Source: an uncultured Candidatus Melainabacteria bacterium
GTDB lineage: Bacteria > Cyanobacteriota > Vampirovibrionia > Gastranaerophilales > Gastranaerophilaceae
DNA length: 64,000 bases
Reading direction: 5' to 3'
NCBI GenBank assembly: GCA_934718085.1
Contig: CAKUZL010000004.1
Span: forward strand, 101,544-165,543
Part shown: piece by piece, positions 36,734-45,318 of the stretch
How positions within the stretch are numbered: the first letter of the stretch is position 1
How the letters are laid out: each line of letters opens with the position of its first letter
Translations under genes and position numbers: made by a program
The notes under the pieces: model-generated
What the model saw: only the letters and a program-made list of their open reading frames with translations
What the model was told of the DNA's origin: nothing
The model's database searches: none

Positions 36734-36771
36734 TTTTTATTAATTTCTTTGCCGTGCGAAAATTTTTCGAC

Positions 36772-38475
36772 ATGATAAATAATAAGATAAATACTCAAAT
36801 AAAAAATTTAAAACAAACAATGAAAATCGACATTATTAAAAAATTCTCGAAAATCCCGGCAAAAAGCATTGCTTTTGCAACAATAATCCTGCTTTTGGCG
36901 GATGCGGCATGCGTAAAAATGCTCTACGAAACAAACCTTTCGGCTTTGAGGTCGGAACTGAAAACAAAATCCGACTGCATGCGCGCCTTTTCGGGCAGCA
37001 ATTTTCTTTTACCCGCGGAGGACATTTCTTCGACGACGATAACCGACAAAAACGGCAAAATCGTATTCGAAAGAATTAATCCCGAAATCACAAACCCGTT
37101 AACGGTTTTTGCCCCGGTCAAAACAAAAACGTTTGAAGGAACATTGAAAATTTCGGCACAAAAACCCGGAATCACACCTTCCGCCGCAAAAACGCTTCCG
37201 ACGTTTCTTTTGCTTTGGATAATTGCCGTTACGGGAATTTTGGTCAATGATTTTCAAAAGAAAAAAGAGCTGAAAATTTTTCATGACGCACTCAAATGCG
37301 TATCTGCCGGTAATTTCGGGATAAAAATCAACGAAAAATCATTCAAAAACCCCGAAACCGCCGAACTTTTCAACAATTTTTCACAAAATTTGAAACTTTA
37401 CGAAGACGAAAACATCAACCGGATCACATTTGAAAAAAACAGATTTGAATCGATTATTTCAAACATTGCGAACGGAATTGCCGTTTGCGACAACAGCGAC
37501 AACGTAATTTTGCTCAACCCTCCGGCAAAAAAAATTCTCGGAACCGACGCGGACGGGAATTTTGTCTTAACAAAGTTTAAAGATAAAAATCAAAACGAAA
37601 GCTTTTCGCAAATTGAGCAATTTAAAGACCTTCCGCTCGAGGAAATTCTTAAAAAACCGCCTGTTTACAAAACGGAAATAAACGATAAAATTATTTCTTA
37701 CACGGTAACTCCGCTGATTTTGCAAAACGGCGATTATGCGGGATACATCGCGGTTTTGACCGATATAACAGAGCAGGAAGAAATAAATCGTATGAAAAAC
37801 ACTTTTATTTCGAACGTATCGCACGAACTCAGAACACCCGTAACGGTATTGAGAACGTATCTTGACACACTTGCAACGGTTGAGTTGGACGACGCAACGA
37901 GAAACGAATTCATACAAACGTCGAATAACGAAGTCATCAGGCTTCACAAGATGGTAAACGATATTTTGGACACGTCACGTTTGGAATCCGCCGAGCACAA
38001 AAGCGAAAAAACCGACGAAAACCTTGTATCGTTGGTACACAACACGGTCGAGTCGCTGAAAATTTTGGGAAAAGACAAAAACATAACGTTCGAGCAAAAA
38101 GCCGATGCCGACGAAATTTGCGTAAACTGCTGCAAAACGGAAATAGAAAGGGTTTTGAACAATCTTATCTCGAACGCGTTGAAATATTCTCCCGAAAACG
38201 GACAAATAACGGTAAAAACCGCCTTAGACGGCGAATTTGCCGATGTTTCGGTTACGGACGAAGGCCCCGGAATTCCCGAAAACGCGCTTGAAAAAGTTTT
38301 TGACAGATTTTACAGAGTCGAAAATTCCGTTCACACGGTAAAAGGCACCGGTATCGGATTATATCTGGTAAAACTGACAATCGAAAAATACCACGGCGGA
38401 AAAGTTTACGTAAAATCGAAACTCGGAGAAGGCTCGACATTCGGGTTCAAAATTCCCGTAAAAAGGGAGTTTTGA
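36772..38475 (+). CDS. Membrane sensor histidine kinase, NblS-like
   Basis: About 567 residues: TM1 (about 33-53), an extracytoplasmic sensor of roughly 85 residues, TM2 (about 142-160), a HAMP-like linker, a PAS domain (about 223-335, FESIISNIANGIAVCDNSDN), HisKA with the phosphoacceptor His in VSHELRTPVTV (near residue 351), and HATPase_c with N (LISNALKYSP), G1 (DEGPGIPE) and G2 (GTGIGLYL) boxes. Domain order and the H-box neighbourhood (ETxRLHKMVNDILDTSRLES-like) recall cyanobacterial NblS/Hik33, the kinase for RpaB. No response regulator gene is adjacent. The start is uncertain: ATG 36772, GTG 36754 and ATG 36820 are all in frame. HLR1 repeats precede the gene, suggesting autoregulation through RpaB. 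Confidence 0.85.
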   Translation: MINNKINTQIKNLKQTMKIDIIKKFSKIPAKSIAFATIILLLADAACVKMLYETNLSALRSELKTKSDCMRAFSGSNFLLPAEDISSTTITDKNGKIVFERINPEITNPLTVFAPVKTKTFEGTLKISAQKPGITPSAAKTLPTFLLLWIIAVTGILVNDFQKKKELKIFHDALKCVSAGNFGIKINEKSFKNPETAELFNNFSQNLKLYEDENINRITFEKNRFESIISNIANGIAVCDNSDNVILLNPPAKKILGTDADGNFVLTKFKDKNQNESFSQIEQFKDLPLEEILKKPPVYKTEINDKIISYTVTPLILQNGDYAGYIAVLTDITEQEEINRMKNTFISNVSHELRTPVTVLRTYLDTLATVELDDATRNEFIQTSNNEVIRLHKMVNDILDTSRLESAEHKSEKTDENLVSLVHNTVESLKILGKDKNITFEQKADADEICVNCCKTEIERVLNNLISNALKYSPENGQITVKTALDGEFADVSVTDEGPGIPENALEKVFDRFYRVENSVHTVKGTGIGLYLVKLTIEKYHGGKVYVKSKLGEGSTFGFKIPVKREF

Positions 38476-38552
38476 AGCACCCCACCAGTATCCGTACTCT
38501 CTTCGGAACAAAGACTTTCTAAAACCTCAACGACGTCACTGTCGTCAAATCC

Positions 38553-38669
38553 GCGTCGGCGGGCGTCGGCGGGCGTCGGCGGGCGTTGCGGGCGTTGCGG
38601 GCGTTGCGGGCGTTGCGGGCGTTGCGGGCGTTGCGGGCGTTGCGGGCGTTGCGGGCGTTGCGGGCGTTG
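38553..38669 (+). repeat. GC-rich minisatellite: three 10-bp units then nine 9-bp units
   Basis: Three exact copies of GCGTCGGCGG (38553-38582) pass directly into nine exact copies of GCGTTGCGG (38583-38663) plus a partial tenth. The units differ by one base deletion and one substitution, so the array probably grew in two bursts. There is no open reading frame of note through it. Perfect identity of the units suggests recent slippage and variable copy number between strains. Confidence 0.95.
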
Positions 38670-38713
38670 AAAAATACCGCGTCAACCGAAATTTGCACGC
38701 CTGTTCGGCTTCG

Positions 38714-38733
38714 ACAAAAACCGGGGATATAAT
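38714..38733 (+). promoter_or_regulatory. Orphan -10 element resembling the polymerase promoter
   Basis: ACAAAAACCGGGGATATAAT, followed after a few bases by GCAGG. It is almost the same as ACAAAACCGGGATATAAT before the Y-family polymerase (15218-15235). No gene follows on this strand, so it may drive a small RNA or be a relic. Confidence 0.3.
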
Positions 38734-38774
38734 TTAAAGCAGGTCAAAACAAAAGAAACTGTCTTCGCACAAAA

Positions 38775-38796
38775 AACCGGACAAACGGTAAAAAAG
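38775..38796 (-). terminator. Weak terminator-like hairpin after aroQ
   Basis: On the minus strand ACCG, a 6-base loop and CGGT are followed by six T. The stem has only 4 bp, so confidence is low. Confidence 0.3.
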
Positions 38797-38819
38797 CGTT
38801 CTCAAAACCTAAAAAACGA

Positions 38820-39254
38820 CTATTTACCGACAATTTGAACGGCAGCCTCAAGCCCCAAAACATAGCTCATTTTTCCGAATCCCGAAATTTGACCTTTGCA
38901 TACGGGAGCCGTCAGCGAAGTTCGTCTGAATTCCTCGCGGGAGTGAATATTTGACAGATGAATTTCGATAACCGGAACATCAACGGCGGCGATTGAGTCT
39001 CTGATTGCGACGCTTGTATGCGTATAAGCGGCGGGATTCAGGACAATTGCGTCATAAACGCCGACGGACTTTTGAATTTCTTCGACAATTTCGCCTTCAA
39101 AATTTGACTGTTTGAAAAAAATTTCGACGGACGCATTGTCGTTTTTGCCGCGAACAAAATTTTCTATATCCGAAAGTGTTTCGTATCCGTACTTTTCTGG
39201 TTCTCTGGTTCCGAGTAAATTCAAATTCGGTCCGTTTAAAAACAATATTTTCAT
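38820..39254 (-). CDS. aroQ: Type II 3-dehydroquinate dehydratase
   Basis: It catalyses the third step of the shikimate pathway to aromatic amino acids. The 144-residue product has the family start LFLNGPNLNLLGTREPEKYGYETL, with the catalytic Arg and Tyr on the flexible lid, NPAAYTHTSVAIRD, and the catalytic-site HLSNIHSREEFRRTS. Its ATG is 15 bp after the dxr stop, so it is co-transcribed with dxr. Confidence 0.96.
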   Translation of the reverse strand: MKILFLNGPNLNLLGTREPEKYGYETLSDIENFVRGKNDNASVEIFFKQSNFEGEIVEEIQKSVGVYDAIVLNPAAYTHTSVAIRDSIAAVDVPVIEIHLSNIHSREEFRRTSLTAPVCKGQISGFGKMSYVLGLEAAVQIVGK

Positions 39255-39269
39255 AAAAAACTCCGTAAA

Positions 39270-40430
39270 TTATGAATACTTTTTATCAATCAGTTCACAC
39301 GTCAAAGCGGAAACGCGTTTTCCGCAATCGACAATATCATCGAGGGACGGATTTGCAATATCGGAATGGATTTCGAGCATATCCGTAACGACACGCGCAA
39401 TGTCGCCGAAGCCGATTTTACCTGCGAGAAAGGCATAAACGGCCTCTTCATCGGCGGCATTGAGACAAGCGGGGTAAGTGCCGCCTTTTTTGCCGCATTC
39501 GATTGCGATTTTCAAAAGCGGAAATTTGTCGTAATCGGGTTCTTCGAACGTCATAGAAGCGATTTTCGCAAAATCGAACGAATCCGATTCGATACCGGGA
39601 ACACGTTCCGGATAGCAAATCGCGTACTGAACCGGCAGATGCATGCTCGGTACGCCCATTTGGCCGACTACACTTCCGTCAACAAACTCTACTGCACTGT
39701 GAAGAACGCTTTGCGGATGAATAACGACCTTAATGTTTTCGTAGGGAACCCCGAAAAGGTGATGAGCTTCGATGACCTCAAGCCCTTTATTCATAAGGGT
39801 TGCGGAGTCGACGGTAATTTTTCGCCCCATTTTCCAACGGGGGTGAGCCAACGCGGACTTTACGCATGCTCCGTTCATTTCTTCGGGCGGAGTTTTGAGG
39901 AACGGACCTCCGGACGCCGTGATAACAAGGTTTTTAAGCTCTTTTCGATTATTTCCGTGAAGACATTGAAAAATCGCGCTGTGTTCGCTGTCAACGGGCA
40001 AAATATCGACATTTGCGGCTTTTGCGGCAGACATCACGATTTCGCCCGCAGTCACGAGAGTTTCTTTATTCGCAAGAGCAATCGGAATTCCGTTTTCGAT
40101 AGCTTTCAAGGTAGGTTTTAAGCCGGTTTTACCCGAAACCGCAACCAAAACGATATCGTTTTTTGTGTCGGAATAAATTTCTTCGAGACCGGCGTCACCG
40201 AAGAAAAACATTATATTTTTATATTTTTTGCTCAACAAACAGGCATCATTTTCGTTTTTTACGCAAACTTTTTCCGGCGAATATTTTTCTATTTGAGCGG
40301 ACAAAAGATCTATGTTTGCCCCTCCGGTAAGAGCGTAAACGTCAAACATACCGGGGATTTTATCGATGACTTCGAGAGCTTGAGTTCCGACGGAGCCCGT
40401 CGAACCCGAAATTGTAATTCTTTTTTTCAT
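39270..40430 (-). CDS. dxr: 1-deoxy-D-xylulose 5-phosphate reductoisomerase
   Basis: Second enzyme of the MEP isoprenoid pathway; it converts DXP to MEP using NADPH. The 386-residue protein begins with the NADPH loop ISGSTGSVGTQALEVI, then VDSEHSAIFQCL with the metal ligands, and MNKGLEVIEAHHLFGVP with the active-site histidines and lid. It is first in a two-gene operon with aroQ. TATAAT stands 6 bases before the ATG, so the mRNA should be leaderless. Confidence 0.97.
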   Translation of the reverse strand: MKKRITISGSTGSVGTQALEVIDKIPGMFDVYALTGGANIDLLSAQIEKYSPEKVCVKNENDACLLSKKYKNIMFFFGDAGLEEIYSDTKNDIVLVAVSGKTGLKPTLKAIENGIPIALANKETLVTAGEIVMSAAKAANVDILPVDSEHSAIFQCLHGNNRKELKNLVITASGGPFLKTPPEEMNGACVKSALAHPRWKMGRKITVDSATLMNKGLEVIEAHHLFGVPYENIKVVIHPQSVLHSAVEFVDGSVVGQMGVPSMHLPVQYAICYPERVPGIESDSFDFAKIASMTFEEPDYDKFPLLKIAIECGKKGGTYPACLNAADEEAVYAFLAGKIGFGDIARVVTDMLEIHSDIANPSLDDIVDCGKRVSALTCELIDKKYS

Positions 40431-40436
40431 AAAACC

Positions 40437-40465
40437 ATTATATCTTAAAAAAATTTTTAAACAAA
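40437..40465 (-). promoter_or_regulatory. Leaderless dxr promoter
   Basis: -35 TTTGTT (40465-40460), 17-bp spacer, -10 TATAAT (40442-40437), then 6 bases to the ATG. Confidence 0.55.
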
Positions 40466-40531
40466 ATTGTTAAAGTTTAAAAAAAACATCCCGATAAAAT
40501 ATAAGTAAAATAACGAAAGGGGTAAGTGTAA

Positions 40532-40918
40532 ATGAGCATCAACACAAATTGGATTTCGGCAATTAAATCGGGAATTTTCAACCAAAATACAACCGGGAAA
40601 CAAAAAGTCGAACTAAATCTCAAAGAAGGCAACAACAACGTATTTATTACAGGTGCCGAAGTTTCGGGGAAAAATTTCGAACAGTCCGACACGTTTACGT
40701 CTGCATTGTCAAAGGTGAAATTCGACGATTTAAATTTCGACACAATTGACGAAACCGTAATTATATCTAAAAACTCGGAAAGTTTTGAAGAAGCTTTCGC
40801 AAAAACGGAAAATATTTTCGAAAACGTATCGCCGTTCGGATTAGGTCTTGCACTTATAAGAAACAACGGAACAGAGATAAACATAAGCGACGATTTATTC
40901 AAAAATCCGTTTGAATAA
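40532..40918 (+). CDS. Hypothetical protein, 128 aa
   Basis: A cytoplasmic protein with no signal peptide, cysteine motif or membrane segment. It is acidic and rich in Asn, Phe and Ser. Beta-type segments (QKVELNLKEGNNNVFITGAE) are followed by a repeated pattern FDDLNFDTIDE and a C-terminal helix. A strong AAAGGGG ribosome binding site supports the start. I do not recognise the family. It lies divergent from dxr and 60 bp before ilvD, in the same direction, and may be co-transcribed with it. Confidence 0.6.
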   Translation: MSINTNWISAIKSGIFNQNTTGKQKVELNLKEGNNNVFITGAEVSGKNFEQSDTFTSALSKVKFDDLNFDTIDETVIISKNSESFEEAFAKTENIFENVSPFGLGLALIRNNGTEINISDDLFKNPFE

Positions 40919-40978
40919 ATGTAACGAAATAGTCAAAAATCGCTTAATATGTCACAATAATCTCACGGAGAATTTGAT

Positions 40979-42637
40979 ATGAGAAGCGACAATATAAAAA
41001 AAGGAATAAATAAAGCACCTCACCGCGCACTTTTGTATGCGACCGGCGTAAGCAAAAAATCGTTGGATAAACCGTTTATCGGTATAGCGAGTGCGTTTTC
41101 GGAACTTGTTCCCGGGCACGTGCACATGCGCGATCTCGAAAGGTTTATCGAAAAAGGAATTCACTCGGGAGGCGGGCAATCGTTTATTTTCGGAACTCCC
41201 GCCGTTTGCGACGGTATTGCGATGGGACACCCGGGAATGCGATATTCGCTGCCTTCGAGAGATTTAATCGCAGATTGCGTCGAAACGGTCGCTTCCGCAC
41301 ACAGCCTTGACGGACTCGTACTTTTGACCAACTGCGACAAAATAACGCCGGGAATGCTGATTGCCGCATTGAGACTCGACATTCCCTGTATTGTCGTGAC
41401 GGCGGGACCGATGAATGACGGTTGCGTCAACAATCAAAAATTTATGTTCATAAACGGAACTTTTGAGTCGGTAGGCAAATTTTTGAACGGAGAAATCACC
41501 GAAGAAGAACTGCATAATCGCGAAGAAGGCTGCTGCCCCGGAGCGGGGTCTTGCCAGGGACTCTACACGGCAAATACGATGGCATGCCTGACGGAAGTTA
41601 TGGGTATGAGCATGCCGTTTTGCGCAACAGCATCGGCTGTCGGGGCGGAGAAACGAAGAATAGCCTTCGAAAGCGGTATGAGGATTGTCGAAGCCGTAAA
41701 AGAAGACTTAAAACCTTCAAAAATAATAACAAGAGAGTCATTACTGAACGCGGTCATCACCGACCTTGCGACGGGAGGTTCGACAAACTCGATATTGCAC
41801 CTTGCTGCAATTGCAAACACCGCGGGAATAGACTTTTCTCTCGAAGATTTCGATCGACTCGGTAAAAAAATTCCTCAAATAATAAAACTCGACCCGTCCT
41901 CGAGCCTTACAATGACCGATTTGCACAATGCGGGCGGAATTCCGGGAGTCATAAAAAATCTTTACAAAAATGTTGAAGAATTTTCGAACACAAAAGGAAT
42001 AAGCGGTTTGACGACGGAAGAAATTGCAAAATCGGCACGAGTCGACCAAAACGTCATTCGCCCCGTAAGTAACCCCGTTACGGCAAACCCCGGACTCGGA
42101 ATTTTGCACGGCAATCTTGCTCCCGAAGGTGCGGTCGTAAAGATTTCGGGCGTCGAAAAAGAATGCATGACATTTACGGGCAGAGCGAAAGTTTTTGACT
42201 CGGAAGAAACCGCAACCGAGGCTATCGAAACGGATGAAATCAAAGCAGGCGACGTCGTTGTCATCACGTACGAAGGTCCGAAAGGCGGCCCGGGGATGAA
42301 AGAAATGCTCGCGCCGACCTCTTTGATAGTCGGAAAAGGCTTGGGCAAAGACGTTGCGCTGATTACTGACGGTAGATTTTCAGGCGGAACAAGAGGACTC
42401 TGCATCGGTCACATTTGCCCCGAAGCCGCCGAAAACGGAATTATCGGACTGGTTCAAAACGGTGACGAAATTCAAATCGACATTCCGAACAGGACAATTT
42501 CCCTGAACGTTTCGGAAGAAGAATTAAATCAACGAAAAGCAAGTTTCAAAATGCCCGAACCGAAAGAACGAAAAGGGATATTGGCTCGTTACGCAAAAAC
42601 GGTTCAGCCCGCTTCGAAAGGCGCAATAACCTGTTAA
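40979..42637 (+). CDS. ilvD: Dihydroxy-acid dehydratase
   Basis: IlvD makes the 2-keto acid precursors of valine, isoleucine, leucine and pantothenate. The 552-residue protein has the iron-sulfur cysteines in NCDKITPGM and CCPGAGSCQGLYTANTM, the GGSTNSILHLAAIA motif, and the C-terminal TDGRFSGGTRG active-site segment. GGAG precedes the ATG. It is a single gene with its own terminator; leuA is elsewhere in the window, so branched-chain genes are scattered. Confidence 0.98.
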   Translation: MRSDNIKKGINKAPHRALLYATGVSKKSLDKPFIGIASAFSELVPGHVHMRDLERFIEKGIHSGGGQSFIFGTPAVCDGIAMGHPGMRYSLPSRDLIADCVETVASAHSLDGLVLLTNCDKITPGMLIAALRLDIPCIVVTAGPMNDGCVNNQKFMFINGTFESVGKFLNGEITEEELHNREEGCCPGAGSCQGLYTANTMACLTEVMGMSMPFCATASAVGAEKRRIAFESGMRIVEAVKEDLKPSKIITRESLLNAVITDLATGGSTNSILHLAAIANTAGIDFSLEDFDRLGKKIPQIIKLDPSSSLTMTDLHNAGGIPGVIKNLYKNVEEFSNTKGISGLTTEEIAKSARVDQNVIRPVSNPVTANPGLGILHGNLAPEGAVVKISGVEKECMTFTGRAKVFDSEETATEAIETDEIKAGDVVVITYEGPKGGPGMKEMLAPTSLIVGKGLGKDVALITDGRFSGGTRGLCIGHICPEAAENGIIGLVQNGDEIQIDIPNRTISLNVSEEELNQRKASFKMPEPKERKGILARYAKTVQPASKGAITC

Positions 42638-42672
42638 CAAAAAAGGGCGGTTTTAATCCGTCCTTTTTTGTT
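42636..42672 (+). terminator. Terminator after ilvD, usable from both strands
   Basis: Arms 42636-42650 and 42658-42672 (AACAAAAAAGGGCGG and its near complement, one G-T wobble). T runs form within the 3' arm on either strand, so it can also stop transcripts of the convergent HNH gene. Confidence 0.88.
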
Positions 42673-42743
42673 AAAACTGTGTGAAACTCGACCCGGATCC
42701 GAACCACGAAACAGTCACCGTCTCCGAGCGCGTAAGCGAAGTG

Positions 42744-44702
42744 TTACCCCGCGGCTTCCAAAAGGTGTTTCATCTGTCCGTTTCTGCCGCCCGCTTCATA
42801 AACAAGCGTTTCGACGACATCTTTGCGATAACGACGAAGGTCTTCAATCGCTTTATTCATGACTTTTGCCTCTTTCCCCTGTACCGCACCGCTTCTTGAG
42901 ACAACGTCCATTTGATGAATTTTGCCGGACGTAAATTCAAGATACCGTGAGGTATTTTTTTTCATTTCGGGATGTTGTTTTATCCACAATTCAAACGGGG
43001 TGTTGCTTCTGTCAGAATTACATTCCGCACATTCCAAAATGTAATTTTTCGGGCTGTTGATGTCTTTCAGATCTGTATACAAACAATTGTCGGTGTAATA
43101 CCGCGTGGAATGCGGCTGAATGTGTTCCGTCGTTATAAACGAAGGTCCGAAAATCGCCCGCAAAATATCTTTGGCTATCGCTTTTTTGTATTGAGGATTC
43201 CCGAATTCGTCGCGTTTTGCCGCCCCGGAAACACGTTTCAGAACAATATCACCCGAATACTTTACGATAAACGAACTTACGTCAGTTTTCGACGAAGGGA
43301 TTCTGTCCGCAATTTTCAAAATACCTTCGTTAAAAACCTTGTAATCATTGATTACGGCTTTTTCGTCCTCGTTGTGATTCCGAACGAAATCCGAAAGTTT
43401 GTTTAAATTTCTCTCAATTTCGGAATACGAACGTTTTACAGCAAAATCCGAGCCCGATTTTGTTTTGAAAAACGCACCGACAGAATCGATGACTTCGAAT
43501 TTTTTATCTTCGGGAAGAGAGTTAAGAATCCCCATAGCCTCGTCGATGTTGTATCTCGGGGAAACCAAAAATTTTCGCAAATTGTTTTTGACTTCGTCCG
43601 ACGCCAAATCCTTAAGGTTTGCGTATCGTTGAACCTCTTCTGCGCGGTGGAGGTAAATTCTCTCGCGGCGAGAGTCTTTGTCGGAAGCAGCTTTTTTTGC
43701 GACATCCATATAGTGATTGTTCAAATCGGACAAAATCTCCATCCGACGTTTTTTTGTAAGCAACAACAAACTGCGCTTGATTTCATCGGTATTATTTTCG
43801 AGAATATCCGTCATAAATTTTTTATGCCGAAGAGCATCCCCCGAAGCCTTTTTCGGGATTTGAGCAACTTGTTCTCTGTTTACGGCACAGGTTTCGAGCA
43901 GCGGAACAATACGTTTTTTCACGATATCCGCACGCATTTCTTCGGGTAAAAACGGCTCCAAACCTTTGTTCGAAACATCTTTGACCTTTACAAGAAAAGC
44001 TTTTCGCTTAAATTTACTCGAATTCGAAATTGCCGTATTGTTATCGCGAGTAATATATTTTTCCGAAGACCTGATAAACTCGTTAAAAGCCTTTTTACCT
44101 CTTTCCGATTTCAAATCTTTGGCGCAGACACGCATATCCGCAAGAATTCTCTCCTGTTTTTTTTGCAATATAGGCAAGTGAACTTTTCTTAAATTTGCCA
44201 TCGTCTGTGTCAGCATCTCAGTCGAAGGACAATCTTGTGAATATTTTTTTAATACTTTAATAAATTCCGAAGGAGTTTTGTGGAAAACCGGAGCACCCGG
44301 GATGGAATAAGCATTTTCTATCGTTGTCAACCGATTTACACAATCCAAAGTCGAAATATCGGCGTTTGTATTCCGTTTACCCTTTTTCCCTTTGGCGGGA
44401 AAAAATTCCGCAATATCGGCTTCAGAAAACATTTTTCCGCCGCAACACGCGCACGGAGCCTCGTAAAGATTGTTTTTCAACAGTCCGTCGTTTTGAGCCC
44501 CGAAAGAAATTTTTCCGCCTGAATTTTGCCCTTGCAAAACCTGAACACGCCCGGACAATTCCGCAATATTGCCCGAAGCTTTAAAACTTTTTGTCGGAAC
44601 CGTAACTCCCGTCGTTTTTTTTACAACCTCACCTGCCGACTCTTTTTTCGGACGAATTTTTCCGACACTTCGCCCGCTAACCTCTAAAAACATTTCAAAC
44701 AT
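42744..44702 (-). CDS. Large protein with a split HNH nuclease motif and long helical insert
   Basis: A 652-residue protein without signal peptide. The C-terminal part carries an HNH-type core: EHIQPH (H527), then NYILECAECNSDRSNTPF (C558, C561, N562). The first CxxC of an ordinary HNH zinc site is not nearby; instead a CACC motif (C84, C86, C87) lies near the N-terminus, separated from the core by some 440 mostly helical, highly charged residues. The two may come together in the fold. The N-terminal ~80 residues are low-complexity and include ISFGA. Possible roles are a DNA nuclease, toxin or RNA-guided-type effector, but none is supported by neighbours. It has an AAGGA ribosome binding site and an HLR1-type repeat upstream. 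Confidence 0.6.
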   Translation of the reverse strand: MFEMFLEVSGRSVGKIRPKKESAGEVVKKTTGVTVPTKSFKASGNIAELSGRVQVLQGQNSGGKISFGAQNDGLLKNNLYEAPCACCGGKMFSEADIAEFFPAKGKKGKRNTNADISTLDCVNRLTTIENAYSIPGAPVFHKTPSEFIKVLKKYSQDCPSTEMLTQTMANLRKVHLPILQKKQERILADMRVCAKDLKSERGKKAFNEFIRSSEKYITRDNNTAISNSSKFKRKAFLVKVKDVSNKGLEPFLPEEMRADIVKKRIVPLLETCAVNREQVAQIPKKASGDALRHKKFMTDILENNTDEIKRSLLLLTKKRRMEILSDLNNHYMDVAKKAASDKDSRRERIYLHRAEEVQRYANLKDLASDEVKNNLRKFLVSPRYNIDEAMGILNSLPEDKKFEVIDSVGAFFKTKSGSDFAVKRSYSEIERNLNKLSDFVRNHNEDEKAVINDYKVFNEGILKIADRIPSSKTDVSSFIVKYSGDIVLKRVSGAAKRDEFGNPQYKKAIAKDILRAIFGPSFITTEHIQPHSTRYYTDNCLYTDLKDINSPKNYILECAECNSDRSNTPFELWIKQHPEMKKNTSRYLEFTSGKIHQMDVVSRSGAVQGKEAKVMNKAIEDLRRYRKDVVETLVYEAGGRNGQMKHLLEAAG

Positions 44703-44787
44703 TTCTCTTCCTTACATATCATCTCGCCTACACACACGTACTCTAAAACATGCTTTTTCAAAAATTTGCCGGTAAACGGGTATAATC

Positions 44788-44805
44788 GTTACAAAAATTT
44801 ACACA
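44788..44805 (+). promoter_or_regulatory. HLR1-type repeat upstream of the HNH gene
   Basis: GTTACAAA, AA, TTTACACA with a 10-bp period; both TTACA cores are exact and one flanking base differs from the consensus. It lies about 86 bp before the HNH start. A TATAAT (44781-44786) and its complement TTATAC adjoin it. Confidence 0.45.
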
Positions 44806-44827
44806 AATACTGTAAACACCACAATAA

Positions 44828-45307
44828 TCAACGTTTTTTTTCGAAAATATTGACGAAACTTTCAAAAGCAGCAAGAAACCCGAAAAAATCTTCGGAATTC
44901 GGGTTTAAAGGTTTGTCGTGGTATTTAAAATACTCGGCGGAAATATTCGCGGGGATTCCGTTCCCTTTTAAAAACTCGGCAGCAATGTTTTCGAGATATT
45001 CGTCCTGCACGGCGGCATAGACCTCGTCGTTTCGGCGCTGCTCCTCGTCCGCTTCATAATGACACAAAGCATGCCAAGCCGTTTTAATCGACAAGTCGGG
45101 GCATTCCGGAGGAAATTTCAAAAGAGCTTCACGGGCAATCATTTTTCCTGACAAAACGCTTGTAATCAAGCCTGCAACAAGTTTTCGCTCTTCCGAAAAA
45201 TCCGTTTGCATTTTTTTTTGTTTGAGCTTTGTCCCGAAATCCCGTAACTTTTTAACGGGCGTCAAATTTTTTAACTTATTTAATCCGCAAAAAATTTTAT
45301 TTAACAC
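44828..45307 (-). CDS. Hypothetical protein, last gene of the O-acetylation operon
   Basis: A 159-residue, mostly helical cytoplasmic protein with a basic N-terminus (LNKIFCGLNKLKNLTPVKKLRDFGTKLKQ could be an amphipathic membrane anchor). The centre holds SIKTAWHALCHYEADEEQRRND, with clustered His, Cys, Glu and Asp residues. The start is GTG 45307, 11 bp after the MBOAT stop, so it is translated from the same mRNA. I do not recognise the family; its position suggests an accessory role in polysaccharide modification. Confidence 0.6.
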   Translation of the reverse strand: MLNKIFCGLNKLKNLTPVKKLRDFGTKLKQKKMQTDFSEERKLVAGLITSVLSGKMIAREALLKFPPECPDLSIKTAWHALCHYEADEEQRRNDEVYAAVQDEYLENIAAEFLKGNGIPANISAEYFKYHDKPLNPNSEDFFGFLAAFESFVNIFEKKR

Positions 45308-45318
45308 GACGGCACCCG

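Larger units (their letters stand above)
38476..38819 (+). other. 344-bp intergenic region between sensor kinase and aroQ
   Basis: No gene is visible. It holds a small ACGAC/GTCGT hairpin (38530-38545), the GC-rich tandem repeat at 38553-38669, an orphan TATAAT (38728-38733) and a weak terminator-like hairpin near 38775-38796. Its 5' half is far richer in G+C than other spacers here. Confidence 0.6.

Noticed and set aside
42674..42743. Possible tRNA between ilvD and the HNH gene (GGTTCGGATCC on the minus strand)
   Set aside because: The T-loop lacks the conserved A, the T stem does not pair and no acceptor stem can be formed.
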